Source: Toxorhynchites rutilus septentrionalis | Taxonomy: Eukaryota; Arthropoda; Insecta; Diptera; Culicidae | Length of the DNA: 64,000 nt | Assembly (NCBI RefSeq): GCF_029784135.1 | Contig: NC_073746.1 | Span: 252,406,494 to 252,470,493 of the forward strand | Reading direction: 5' to 3' | Part shown: positions 11,940 through 23,615 of the stretch, piece by piece | Layout of the letters: each line of letters starts with the position of its first letter | Numbering within the stretch: the stretch's first letter is position 1 | Made by a program: the position numbers and the translations under genes | Notes under the pieces: model-generated | The model's input: the letters and a program-made list of their open reading frames with translations, nothing else | What the model was told of the DNA's origin: nothing | Databases searched by the model: none

Positions 11940-12380
11940 ATGAAAAAAAACTAGGAGGGGGTTATATCCGTGATACAACCGCTAAGATGACGTAAGACTA
12001 CCGTGGGTTTAGTAATCAATTATCAATTCTCAATCAATGAAAGATTTCCGGAAAGCCCAAGCAAGTGCAAACATAGAGCATCTTTCATGCTTCTTTCGAA
12101 TACATTGTAAGGTGAAAGGTTACACGTCCGTTCGACACGGTAGGAACATAGAAACAGATTGAGCAGAGCGAGCCTAATTGGCCCTTCGAACAACCGTGAT
12201 AGATATAGATTTTTTAAATTTCAAAAATTTATTTTCAAAACAATTTTTTAGCTAGTGAATAAAATATTTGGATACGTATATAACAAACATCACTCACAGA
12301 CCTTTTATCTTTCGAATGAAATATTCGTCATACCACTTCCGTCATCCAGCAAAAGGATAATAACGTTAAAAATAGTCTCT
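11940..12380. other. Diverged third copy of the GGAGGG module, then spacer
   Basis: 11952-12005 resembles the module at 5171 and 6686 (GGAGGG, a TCC-GA-AC core, then GATGACGTAAGA in place of TTGACGTAGGA). The rest shows nothing recognisable. Confidence 0.45.
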
Positions 12381-12381
12381 T

Positions 12382-12616
12382 GATAAAATCTCACCGCAAC
12401 GTGTCGGTTTTTTCAAATATGAATAATTGGCTGACACTAAGGGGATAATCCAATGTTTCTAAAACTCCAAAATCCACAGAAGCATCCGCACGAATCTACT
12501 CGAAGTGTTCGGTAACGTTTTCTGTGCAAACCAGCGTTCCAACAAAATCTCCGAGATAAATCTTGATGAGATCTCACCGCGCTATGCTGGTTTCGCAAAT
12601 ATAAATAACTAGCTGA
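12382..12616. repeat. Direct repeat pair of about 55 bp, 184 bp apart
   Basis: TCTTGATAAAATCTCACCGC at about 12380 and TCTTGATGAGATCTCACCGC at about 12564 are followed by similar segments that end AATAATTGGCTGAC and AATAACTAGCTGAC. The second copy runs into the dispersed repeat family starting at 12608. Confidence 0.7.
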
Positions 12617-13430
12617 CCCAGCAAACTTCGTCTCGCCCAAAATTTATTTGTCGTTATCACATCCACGTTTTCTTATTAAGCGCAAGTTAATGAGTCCAAT
12701 CGCAAAACTGTTCATTGATTGATCTTTTAATCTACTCTTTAAAATAACCTTTTACTATAAAATTCCTAGTACTTCTACCAAAACTCGCTTTTATAAAAAC
12801 AGATTATTTTCAGACACAATTCTCGTTCAAGATTTTTCAACCACTTGCAAATAACATGTTTCTCCGTTACATGGAATAAATGTTTGATACAGAAATTATG
12901 ATAGAATAAAGACAGACCCCTTCCCTCTTAACCCCTTAGAGAGGAGGGAGAAGTGTCCATTCACCATAGAAACGTTTCGTGCCCCCTAAAATCTTCACAT
13001 ACCAAATTTGGCTCCATTTGCTTGATTAGTTTTCGAGTAATGCAGAAATTTGTTTTTCATTTATATGACATCCCACCTTAAGAGAGGGGGAGGAGTGTCG
13101 AACCACCGTAGAAACATTTATTGCATTCTGAAACCTCCACATGCCAAATTTGGTTTCGTATGCTTGCTTAATTCTCGAGTAATGCAGAAATTTGTGTTTC
13201 ATTTGTATGGCAGACACCCCCCCCCCCTAAGAGAGGGGGAGGAGTATCTAACCACCGTAAAAACATTTATTGCACCCTAAAACCTTCACATGCCAAATTT
13301 GGCTTCGTTTGCTTAAATAATTCTCGAGTAATGTAGAAATTTGTGTTTCTTTTGATTGGATTGATTGGAGCCTAAAAGAAGGGGGAGGAGTATCTAACCA
13401 CCGTAAAAACATTTGTTGCACCCTGTCATG
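12608..13430 (-). repeat. Dispersed repeat family with CTAGCTGACCC terminus, copy 1 (left part)
   Basis: It starts ACTAGCTGACCCAGCAAACT and then carries AACCACTTGCAAATAACATG. From 12910 there is a tandem array of about 140-150 bp units (AGAGAGGGGGAGGAGT, AACATTTATTGCA, TTCTCGAGTAATGCAGAAAT; the last motif recurs at about 13041, 13182 and 13332). The same blocks occur inverted at 26322-26945, 33715-34170 and 63155-63325. The array is interrupted at about 13430 by the retrotransposon and resumes at about 17570. A CTAG end next to a GC-rich stretch recalls Helitron 3' ends, but no replicase is present, so the class is open. Confidence 0.8.
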
Positions 13431-13731
13431 AATTGAAAAATTATCATGGTGGACATAGTATTGTGTATTGTGCTGTGATAGTTTATCAATATTTAGTGTG
13501 AAATATTGCCCTGTGCAGCGAAAGAAATCTTCGTTCGTGTGCCCTTTGTGTTAAGAAATCAGGATAAGTAGGAGAACGGTTGCCCACAACAACCGATTCT
13601 TGTTTAATTTTGCCTTTTTCAGCCGGCCCCGGCGTGCTGTTTTTCTTGTATAGCAGCCGTGGCGGTTCATTCTTCCTTTATTTCTCTTCTCTGTATGGTT
13701 GTATAGCGTCCCGCTTTAATCTGTGTTGGCT

Positions 13732-15052
13732 ATGGAATGTTCAGTGTGTTAACTGGGGATAGTGGTAAGCGATCTGCCGGTTTGCTGTATCGGTAAGTGT
13801 AGCGGAGTGTTCCACTACAAATGCACACTTCTGAGCAGGCCGACAGCAAAGCTTATCACGAAGAACGTAAATGTTTTTTTCAAATGTAATGACTGTCTAT
13901 CAGACCAGGGTTGTGGGGAGCAAAGTGATCTTATCTCGGGTGTGCGAAAGGTAGAAAAGAGGAGGTGATGAAACTATCTTCACTCTCTGACTCGCTTACG
14001 GACATGCGAGATCACATTACGGCTCAGCTAGACAGCGCGCTAAAGTGCGGTATGAAAGATTTGAGAGAAAATATATGTGAGTCTCTTGAAAAATTGATAT
14101 GTGAGAGATTGGATTCTATGACAAGTTCATTTTTAACATTTACCGCGCAGAATAATTTAGCTGCATGGAATGATTCGCTCAATGAACCTGGTGCAATTCC
14201 TTCTGAATCGCATCAAAACATTCCTAAACGGAAGAAACGAAAATATCAAAACAATGATAACGATGATGTCATTCTAAATAACATAAGTTTCGCGGATGTA
14301 GTAAAAAGTTCCAACAATGGTAATGATAATAATATAAAGAGCAATAGTATCAAGCAAAATAGTCGTAAGACTCAGTCGGTTATTGTAATAAAACCCAAAG
14401 AGTCCAAACAAGCTTGCGAGGAAACTCGTAAGCATTTAAAAACGAAACTAGATCCAAAAACACACAAAATTGGTAATTTTAGGAATGGTAGAGATGGCTC
14501 CATCATTGTTGAGTGTTCAACCAACATAAATGATGGCAAAAATGATATTGAAAGCAATTTGGGTGAAAATTATCATGCTGTTGTTCCCTTATCGGTGCCA
14601 AGATTAAAAATTGTGGGTCCTCCGACGTTTTCATTGTCTATTTAAAGAGTCAAAATGAAAACATCGCAATTAAAAATGTGAAAGTTTTGAAAGTTTTCGA
14701 AAATCCACGCTTCACATACAACAAGTATAGCGCTATGATTGAAGTAGATGTTGACACATATAATAATTTACTGAGTGCGAAAAAAATAAATGTGGGGTTT
14801 GATCGGTGCTCCGTAGTTCCCGCGATTAGTGTGTTAAGATGCTTCAAATGCGGAGAATTTGGACATAAGAGCACGGATTGCAAACAAAATTGTGAAAAGT
14901 GTTCTAGGTGTAGTCAGAAACACAAGACATCTGAGTGCAGGTCAACTGTATTGAAATGTGTTAATTGTTTGAAAATGAATAGAGAACGTAAAATGAATTT
15001 GGACGTCAACCATGCCGCATTTAGTTCTGATTCAGAACTTCTGAATGTTTAG
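13732..15052 (+). pseudogene. Retrotransposon ORF1: PHD-like finger, coiled region, CCHC knuckles
   Basis: From the ATG at 13732 the frame reads MECSVC, then an in-frame TAA at 13750. It continues CCIGKCSGVFHYKC and later FFKCNDC: a C4HC3 pattern of the PHD-like finger seen in some LINE ORF1 proteins. A second frame (13965-14645) is hydrophilic and Asn/Lys-rich, and ends at KIVGPPTFSLSI, where an RRM-like region appears cut. A third frame (14678-15052) has VLRCFKCGEFGHKSTDC (CCHC), CSRCSQKHKTSEC and CVNCLKMN. The protein would bind the element RNA. One stop and at least two frame changes make it nonfunctional. Confidence 0.85.
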
Positions 15053-15126
15053 TATACAAAAGACTTTATGAATTGAAAAAAGGCAGCTCACATTTCAATA
15101 AATAGCAACCATGTTCCAGAAGAATT

Positions 15127-16844
15127 GTGAATCAATTTCATGTTCTGTATTTAAATATTGTGAGGTTGTCAACAAACTACGTAGCATTACGTCAGATTGT
15201 TGAGGAAAAGCGTCCACTTTTAGTTTTATTATCAGAAACGCATATTGTTGAAATTGAATCATTTGATCAATATAGTATTCCGGGATATAATGTTGCTGCT
15301 TGTTTATCACATTCTAGACATACTGGCGGTGTTGCTATTTATGTCAAAGAATCAGTTCACTTCAATCTTCGCCTCATCGAAGTTATTGATGGAAACTAGT
15401 TTTTGGGCATTACAGTTGAACGTGGCATGAAGATGGGTAATTATGGTGTTTTGTATCATAGCCCCAGCTCAAGTGAACAGCGTTTTGTTGAAATTTTAGA
15501 AAACTGGCTCGAAATGTTCCTTGATTCTAGCAAATTAAATATATTAGCTGGTGATTTCAATATCAATTGGCGTGATGACTACAATTCGAACCATTTGAAG
15601 CGCTTATCTGATTTCTTCAATTTGAAACAAACAGTAAATGAATTCACGCGTATTTCCAGGCACAGTAAAACTTTAATTGATCATGTTTATTCCAATTTTG
15701 AAACTATCAACACAGTCACTGATACCAATTTGAAAATAACCGATCATGAACTCGAACAACTGGTACACTTTGGATACCATAATTGCTGTTTTCTTGGATC
15801 TAAAACGCGCTTTCGAGACAATTTCTAGGCCCTTGTTGTTGAACACGATTCAGCGCTTTGGAATTACGAGTACTGCATATAAATGGTTTGAAAGTTATTT
15901 GTATGACAGAACTCAACGGACTATTTTTAATGATTCAATTTCCAGTCCCGTAGGGAATAATCTTGGAGTACCTCAGGGAAGTGTATTAGGGCCCCTTTTA
16001 TTTATTATGTACATCAACGACATGCGACGAGTTTTACGATTTTGTGATATTAACCTTTTTGCAGATGATACTGTGTTATTCATTGCAGCTAATGATTTGA
16101 ATCAGGTCGTTTTACATTTGAATGGAGATTTGCGTTCTTTAAGTAGATGGTTGAAGTATAAGCAATTGAAGTTGAATATAAATAAAACTAAATTTATGGT
16201 AATCTCGCGAAATCATTCTAATGAAAACGTCTCAATTGTAATTGATGATGAGACCATTGATCGCGTTCGGGAGATTAAATATCTTGGCGTGATTATTGAT
16301 GACAAACTCAAGTTCAATACTCACATTGACAATGTCATCAAGAAAATTGCCAAGAAGTATGGAATCTTATGCCGATTGAAAAACGATTTAACTATTTGCA
16401 GCAAAATACAGCTATACAAATCAATCATCTCTCCTCATTTAGACTTTTGTTCTTCCATATTATTTTTAGCCAATGATACACAAATATCGAGATTACAACG
16501 TTTGCAGAATAAAATAATGCGGTTGATCCTAAAATGTAATAGATTCAAAAAAAAAGCAAAGAATTGTCTATTTAACTATGGTGTTCATTTTTAAAGTAGT
16601 TAATGGTTTGCTGCCTCGATATTTGTGTGATCGAGTTGAAAGAGGAAGTGATTTCCATAGATATAACACTAGAAACGCGAATGAATTAAGAACACCTAAT
16701 TTCTTGTCATGTGCTTCACAAAATTCGTTGTACTTCAAAGGAATAAATGTTTTCAACTCGATGCCAAGACATATTAAATGCGCAACAACACTTACAGAAT
16801 TTAAGAGGCACTGTATTTCACACGTGAAAGCTGTCTTTAGTTAA
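15127..16844 (+). pseudogene. Retrotransposon ORF2: AP endonuclease and reverse transcriptase, with internal deletion
   Basis: The endonuclease part starts FHVLYLNIVRLSTNYVALR and has LLVLLSETHI, GGVAIYVKES, a stop at 15399, then LNILAGDFNINW and LIDHVYSNF ending ITDHE. The frame jumps at about 15750-15790 straight into RT motif A (FLDLKRAFETI). The fingers/thumb-proximal RT segment between endonuclease and motif A is missing, probably about 0.7 kb in intact relatives. The rest of RT is present: LGVPQGSVLGPLLFIMYIND, the catalytic LFADDTVLF, and IKYLGVIID. After a break at 16594 comes the C-terminal tail FIFKVVNGLLPRYLCD. Inactive. Confidence 0.92.
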
Positions 16845-17569
16845 CAGTCGAACGATTTTTTTTTTAATTTTATGACGAAGATTTTTATTGACGAAGTTTT
16901 ATACGAACGGATAATTAATGTGGACAATTTTTTGTAGTTTGTTTTAATATTTTCAATTAACCTGACGAAGTTTTTTAACGGATTATATTATGTAGACTAT
17001 TTAATTTTTTAAATTATCTTTTTTTTAATTTGTATTGATCTCTATTATGTCTGTCATGATCTGGTGATGATGGACTATTTTTATTTTTATACTGTTGTTT
17101 TTATAGTTGTATTAGTTGAAAAAAATAAAATAAAAGTAGTCTACAAAAGTTTGAGCGTCGCACGCGTGGCACAGATATAAAGGATATTAAATTGAAAGAT
17201 TTTGAGGGGCCGGTCTAGGAATTTTTCGTAAAGGAAATTTTCTCGATTTCTCTGAATGAGGATATTCATAGTCAATCCAAAACAAGGCTGGCGGTTGGAC
17301 TTGTGCTCTGGTGGACCACTTGGCTGCAAGGGCCTCGTCGGGACCGTATCGGCTCTGTGGCGGACATGACTGAGTATTGGCATGTCTTTTGACATTGCAA
17401 TTTTTTTGAACTTATATCTGTGAATAAAATCAGTGCGTTTTTTTGTGTTTGCTATACTGATTTCAATGTTGAGAAAAAATAAATAAATTATCTTTTAGAT
17501 AACTCGTCTTGCTCAAACCTCTGTAGGGGAAGGAGGCGGGACCATCATCATCATCTTTTTTTTTTAAAC

Positions 17570-17910
17570 ATTCACATGCCTAATTTGTTTTCGGTTGCTT
17601 GATTAATTCTCGAATAATGCAGAAATTTGTGTTTCATTTGTATGGCAGCCCCTCTTAAAGAGGCATAGAAACATTTATTGCTCCCTAAAACCTCCATATG
17701 CCTAATTTGGTTTAATTTGCTTGATTAATTCTCGAGTAATGTAGAAATTTGTGTTTCATTTGTATGGCAGTCCCCCTAAGAGAAGGTGGAGGAGTATCTA
17801 ACCACCGTAAAAACATTTATTGCACCCTAAAATCTTTACATGCCAAATTTGGTTTTGTTTGCTTGAATAATTCTCGAGTAATGTAGAAATTTGTGTTTCA
17901 TTGTATGGTA
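17570..17910 (-). repeat. Dispersed repeat family, copy 1 (right part, after the retrotransposon)
   Basis: Three more units with TTCTCGAGTAATG-AGAAATTTG and AACCACCGTAAAAACATTT, spaced about 122 and 141 bp. This completes the array broken at 13430. Confidence 0.85.
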
Positions 17911-18477
17911 AAAATCATAAAAAATTGAAGTACTGAAAAAATATTGAGATTTTGATTATTTATGTGATTTAGAGATTCAGTACTACTCTAATTCATATCT
18001 AAATGTGTTCCTACGACTTTTCTAGATATGTGTGATTTTTTTCAGTGTTGCGCGGTTGAAAGAAATATTTTTTTTATATTTCCAAAGGGTCTGGCTGGGT
18101 AAGGGAGTAAAAAGTCCCCCAAACCAAATCACCAGCTGTATGGAAAACACTGTATAGGGTACTAAATAAAACATTTCGGCAGTAGTACCATATATTTGAG
18201 TTCTTATACGGTACACCATAGTATCTATGGTGAAAAATGCACCTTTTCGTTTTTTTCACGCCATTCTCAATAGCTTTGAGACAAAAATATGCAAAAATAA
18301 TGAAAGTACATCTTACTAATGTGAATCGATAAATATCTTCAAACTATTTTTTCATCAAAAAATGTAATAATACAGGGTTTTCCAACTTTAAATTCCGAAA
18401 GTAAATTGAAATAAAACACACTTAGAATTCGAATTTCGATGAAACTTTTATTTCAAATTAAAGTTTGGTTTATGCCA

Positions 18478-19855
18478 TTATGTGTGAAATACAACATCAT
18501 TCAAATGTCCACCTAGGGCTTCCTCGCACACCTTGATCCGGAACAGGTAATTTTCGATGACTTTTCGGCACATATGGGGCGGTATCTCGGTCATAACTTC
18601 ACGAATGTTGTCTTTCAAATGTTCAAGAGTTTGCGGAGAGTTGGCATAGACACGGTCTTTCGCATAACCCCACAAAACAAAGTCTGACGGGTTCAAATCA
18701 CATGATCTGAACGGCCAATTGGCATCACCAAAACGCGAAATTATGCGTCCCTCAAATTTCGTTCGCAATATGGCCATGTTCGGTCGTGTTGTGTGACACG
18801 TGGCGCCGTTCTGCTGAAACCACATGTCATCCGTATCCATATCTTCAATTTGTGGCAAAAAAAATCGGTTAACATGCGGCCATAGCGCTCACCATTCACA
18901 GTTACCGTCTCTTCTTCTTCTTGAATGGCGTTAACGTTCCCTGTGGAACTTTTGCCGTCTCAACGTATGCGCATTAACTAGCGTCATTTATTAATACTTT
19001 AATTAGTTGAGATTTTCTAAGCCAAATAACACGCCTTGAATGTATTCCGAGGGGCAAGCTCTAGAATACGCGTGATCACAATGCAAGTCGAAGGAAATTT
19101 CTTTGACGAAAAAATCCCCCGGTCAGAACGGGAATCGAACCCGAACACCCGGCATGATAATGTGAGACGCTAACCACTCGGCCACGGGTGCACAGTTACC
19201 GTCTCACCGTCCTCATTTTTAAAGAAATACGGCCCGATGACTCCACCAGACCATAATGCGCACCAAACAGTGACTTTTGGCGGATGCAATGGCCTCTCAA
19301 CAATCACGTGTGGATTTTCTGAGCCCTATATACGAAAATTTTGGGTGTTCACATAGCCACCGAGCTCGAAATGTGTCTCATCGCTGTAGAAAATTTGATG
19401 AGAAAATTCAGCATTTTGCTGCTGTTGTTCGTTCACCCAATCGACGTATGCCCGACGCATTCCATGGTCACCACGCTCTAATTTTTGTACCAGTTGGACT
19501 TTATATGGATGTAGGTGCAAGTCCAAATGCAAAATTCGCCACAATGATGTGTTTGACAAGCCCAATTGCTGAGCACGCCGTGGAATCGAAACATTCGGGT
19601 CATCCTCCACACTGGCAACAACAGCAGCAATATTTTCGGCCGAACGCACATTACGATGATGCACAGGTTTCACAATATCCGCTACGGATCCAGTTTGTTC
19701 GAATTTACGCACTACATTAGCGATTGTGTGCTCTGTAGGCCGTCTATGACGATCAAAACCGTCCGTAATGCTTGAAAAACATTTGCCAATTTTTCATCAT
19801 TTTTATAGTATAATTTAACAAAATTAACACGTTGTGCGATGCTAAAACGATCCAT
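18478..19855 (-). pseudogene. DD41D transposase, split by a SINE and frameshifted
   Basis: The start is near 19855 (rc ATGGATCGTTTTAGC). The N-terminal part is frameshifted near 19760 by loss of one base relative to copy 1. 19326-19712 is open and holds the helix-turn-helix linker and the first catalytic Asp (FYSDETHFELGGYVN). A SINE separates this from the C-terminal part at 18478-18858. There the second Asp position reads WFQQNGATCHT, so the catalytic Asp is Asn. The third Asp is in LNPSDFVLWGYAKD. I count 41 residues between these positions, defining DD41D. Doubly dead: insertion plus active-site substitution. Confidence 0.93.
18912..19190 (-). mobile_element. tRNA-headed SINE (family A) inside DD41D copy 2
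   Basis: A 15-bp target duplication, CACAGTTACCGTCTC, flanks it (18897-18911 and 19191-19205). DD41D copy 1 carries a single copy of this sequence at the equivalent place, so the insertion is unambiguous. On the minus strand the head holds a Pol III A box (TGGCCGAGTGG) and a perfect B box (GGTTCGATTCC), and the tail is AAGAAGAAGAA. Other copies are at 27487-27761 and 61750-62025. The tRNA-related SINE of Aedes known as Feilai is a candidate identity, not tested. Confidence 0.95.
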
Positions 19856-21002
19856 ATTGTAAAATGGCAGACATTCAACTAACGATATGACGCTTTGGTT
19901 GACAGCTATGTCAAACGGTTGTCAGCGCAGGGCTGTATACTTTCGGAAGCCAGAAATGGAAAACCCTGTAAAAAAAATACGCAGTACAAAATAATTTTAT
20001 ATATTTTCTGACATTTCGAAATTTTGAAAAAAAATATAACTTTGAGACCCATTTCTGCTCTAATTTTTATTTAAATGCGTTCGTATGTGTCTCTTTTTCT
20101 ACATGTGGCGTAATTTTTCCTAAATTTTTAAGAGTATTGCGAGACACGAAAATAATGTTCTTCATCGTCTGTATTATTATTTTTATTTTCTTGAATTCGA
20201 TTATTTTATTGTATTCGTGGTTTTCAATTGTATGATTAAAATAAAAAAAAATAAAAACAATTCGGATTTTTTTAAGTGTTCTTCTCATTAATCCGAATGA
20301 TCTTTCCACAAGGACTTTATTTTTTTCTCACAGAGCTCTATCGTACTCCTATGAATTTGGTAAACCATCTAAATCCAATATGACGATAATCTCATATATT
20401 CTAAGATACGAGAAAATCAATTGTACAGCGCAATGCTCTAAATATACCGACAAAATTTAGAAATATGAAAAACAAAATTTTTTAAATATTAGAGCAGTAA
20501 TTGGCCTCTAAATTCAACATAAATTAAAAATGCCCAAAGGCAAAAAATATATTTTTTCCGCGTAATCCTCTTAAAAAATCAAGAAAAAATTACGCTACAT
20601 GTGGAAAAAACAACACATACGAACGCATTTAAATAAAAATTTGAGTTAAATTGGGTCTCAGTGTAATATTTTTTTCAAAATTTCGAAATGCCTGAAAATA
20701 TATATAACTTTTTTTTGTACGGCGAAAAACATTCTAAAAATTCTGAAAAAAAATCACATATATCAAAAATAGACGTAGGAAGAAAGTAATACGCCTTGAA
20801 TGTATCCTGAGTGACAAGTTCTAGAATATGTGTAATACAAACTAGAGTAGTACTGAATTTCAAAATAAAAAATAAAAATTGAATTTAAAATAAAAATAAA
20901 AATTAATTTGAAATTTGTTTTAGTGTTTAATTTTCTGATGAAAAAAATGTTTCAAAATATTGATCGATACACCTAAGTAAGATGTACTTTCTGAATTTTA
21001 TT

Positions 21003-21260
21003 TGAGGGGCTTAGAATGAAAGGGGTGTAAGTGATTTGATCGATTTCTCTACATCGACTCTCTCTTTTGGTCATAACTTAGCTGCAAATTCATTCCCAGC
21101 TGTATTTGACAATCTTGAAGAAAAGTTCAGAACCTCATCTGTCGGATGGTATAGCAAACTCATATTGGAACGATTTTGCAGTTGAGTTATTAACTAAAGA
21201 AAAAGTTGATGAAGAGAAATCGATCAAGTCACTTACACCCCTTGCATTCTAAGCACCTCA
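21003..21260. mobile_element. MITE with about 46-bp inverted ends, inserted in foldback module I
   Basis: The left end starts TGAGGGGCTTAGAATG and continues GGGGTGTAAGTGA to GATCGATTTCTC. The same block is inverted at the right end (GAGAAATCGATCAAGTCACT to CACCTCA). There is no coding capacity. The insertion is confirmed by symmetry: the left arm of module I (near 18300) lacks these 258 bp. The flanks share only TT/TTT, so the superfamily is not resolved. Confidence 0.85.
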
Positions 21261-21775
21261 TTTCATATGTTTGCCTCAAAGCTATTGAGAATGGCGTAAA
21301 AAAACGAAAAGTTGCATTTTTCACCATAGATCCTATGGTGTATCATATAAGGACTCAAATATATAGTACTACTGCCAAAATGTTTTATTTAGTACCCTAT
21401 ACAATATTTTCAATACAGCTGGTGATTTGGTTTGGAGGACTTTTTACTCCCTTACCCAGCCAGACTCTTTGGAAATATAAAAAAAATATTTTTTTGTACC
21501 GCGCAACACTGAAAAAAATCACACATATTTAGAAAAGCCGTTAAAATACATTTAAATATGAATGAGAGTAGTACTGAATCCCTAAATCCACAAAAAAAAA
21601 TTCAAAATTTCAATATTTCTTTTAGTACTAAAATTTTTGATGAAATTTTTTTTTGATAATTTTTCTCGATACACTGTAGTAAGATGCACATTCAGTATTT
21701 TTTTCAAATTTTTGTCTCGAAGCTTTTGAGGATGGCGTGAAATAAACGAAAAAGTACATTTTTCACTATATATCA

Positions 21776-21778
<3 letters not shown>

Positions 21779-21828
<50 letters not shown>
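21779..21828. repeat. (TA)25 microsatellite
   Basis: Fifty bases of uninterrupted TA between AATATCACTG-like and CAGCTAGTGATTTGG sequence of a foldback arm. Confidence 0.98.
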
Positions 21829-21831
<3 letters not shown>

Positions 21832-21884
21832 CTAGTGATTTGGTTTAGGGGCACTTTTTACTCCCTCACCCGGTCAGGCCCTTT

Positions 21885-21921
21885 ATGCATTACTCGGGAA
21901 TTAATGAAGCAAATGAAGCCC
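21885..21921. repeat. Foldback hinge carrying a piece of the CTAGCTGACCC repeat family
   Basis: Between two inverted foldback arms lies GCATTACTCGGGAATTAATG followed by AAGCAAATGAAG. This matches the inverted TTCTCGAGTAATGCAGAAAT block of the dispersed family at 12.6-17.9 kb. The same hinge occurs at 23668-23704. Confidence 0.75.
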
Positions 21922-23443
21922 TGGCCGGGTAAGAGAGTAAAAAGTGCCCCAAACTAAATCACTAGCTGTATGGCAAATATTGTAAAGGATATTAAATAAG
22001 AAATTTTGGCGGTTTATTTGAACCCTTATGTGGTTTGGCGTAGGATCTATAGTGAAACACGTACTTTTTCGTTTATTTCACGCCATCCTCAATAGATCCG
22101 AGATAAAAATTTGAAAAAAATACTGAATGTACATCTTACCACGGTGTAAAATATTTAAATTCTAAAAAAAAAATTTTTAGGATTTAGAGATTCAGTACTA
22201 TTCTAATTCATATTTAAATGTGCTCTTACGGCTTTTCTAGATTGATAAATATCTTCAAACTGTTTTTTTTTTCAAATATTTAATAATAAAAATAAAATAA
22301 AAAAAAATACACAGTACAAAAAAAAATGTTATAGATTTTCTGGCATTTCGAAATTTTGAAAAAAAATATAACTTTGAGATCCAGTCCTGCTCAAATTTTT
22401 ATTTAAATGAGTTCGTATGTATCTTTTTTCTACATGTGGCGTAATTTTTCCTGAATTTTTAAGAGCATTGTGTGACACGAAAATAAATTTCTTCATCGTC
22501 TGCATTATTTTTATTTTTTTGAAATCGATTATTTTATTGTATTCGTGGTTTTCAACTGAAAGATTGAAATAAAAAAACAAATCGGATTTGTGGTCTCAAA
22601 GTTATATTTTTTTTTCAAAATTTCGAAATGCCAGAAAATCTATAACATTTTTTTGTACTTTGTATTATTTTTTTTATTATTTTATTTTTATTATTATATA
22701 TTTGAAAAAAAACAGCTTGAAGATATTTATCAATCTAGAAAGAGCACATTTAAATATAAATTAGAGTAGTACTGAATCTGTAAATCCCAAAAAAAAAATT
22801 TCTAAATTCAAATATTTTTTTTAGTACTAAAATTTTTGATAAAATATTATTTTGATAATTTTTCTTGATACACCGTGGTAAGATGCACATGCAGTATTTT
22901 TTTCAAATTTTTATCTCCGATCTATTGAGGATGGCGTGAAATAATCGAAAAAGTACGTTTTTCACTATAGATCCTACGTCAAACCACATAGGGGTTCAAA
23001 TAAACCGCCAAAATTTCTTATTTAATATCCTTTACAATATTTGCCATACAGCAAGTGATTTGGTTTGGGGGCACTTTTTACTCCCTTACCTAACCACTCT
23101 TTGGAAATATAAAAAAAAATTTTTTTTGATGCCGCGCAACACTGAAAAAAATCTGAAAAAAATCACACATATCTAGAAAAGCCGTAGAAACACATTTAAA
23201 TATGAATTAGAGTAGTACTGAATCTCTAAATCCCAAAAAAAAAATTTTCAAGATTTCAATATTTTTTTTAGTACTAAAATTTTTGATGAAATTTTTTTTG
23301 ATATATTTTTTTGATACACCGTAGTAAGATGCACATTCAGTATTTTTTTCAAAATTTTATCTCGTATCGTTTGAGGATGGCGTCTCGAGGCTTTTGAGGA
23401 TGGCGTGAAATAAACGAAAAAGTACGTTTTTCACTATATATCA

Positions 23444-23615
<172 letters not shown>

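Larger units (their letters stand above)
13431..17562 (+). mobile_element. Non-LTR retrotransposon (Jockey superfamily, CR1/L2-like), internally deleted
   Basis: The left junction is in the ~145-bp repeat just after TTGTTGCACCC. The repeat resumes near 17570 (ACATTCACATGCC), so the element is inserted in the array. It contains a 5' region, a gag-like ORF1 (13732-15052) and ORF2 (15127-16844). A long AT-rich 3' region follows, with possible tails at about 17125 (AAAAAAATAAAATAAAA), 17475 (AAAAAATAAATAAAT) and 17545 (ATCATCATCATC plus poly-T). The true 3' end is uncertain, and 17140-17560 may include a second insertion. Clade is inferred from RT motifs and the PHD plus CCHC arrangement of ORF1. 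Confidence 0.88.
18373..19968 (-). mobile_element. DD41D mariner-like transposon, copy 2, with nested SINE
   Basis: Both ends are present: CAGGGTTTTCCAACTTTAAA at the left and GAAATGGAAAACCCTG at the right, each flanked by TA (18371-18372 and 19969-19970). CTTCCGAAAGTAT extends the inverted repeat, which is imperfect inside. Length is 1596 bp, of which 279 bp plus a 15-bp duplication is a SINE; without it the element is about 1.3 kb, as in copy 1. It sits inside the left half of foldback module I, in an ATAATAATAAAA stretch that is intact in modules II and III. Confidence 0.95.

Noticed and set aside
19130..19195. tRNA gene on the minus strand (A and B boxes) and similar at 27690-27760 and 61960-62025
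   Set aside because: The boxes are the head of a SINE: each copy is flanked by target duplications and continues into the same non-tRNA body. The fold of a mature tRNA is not maintained.
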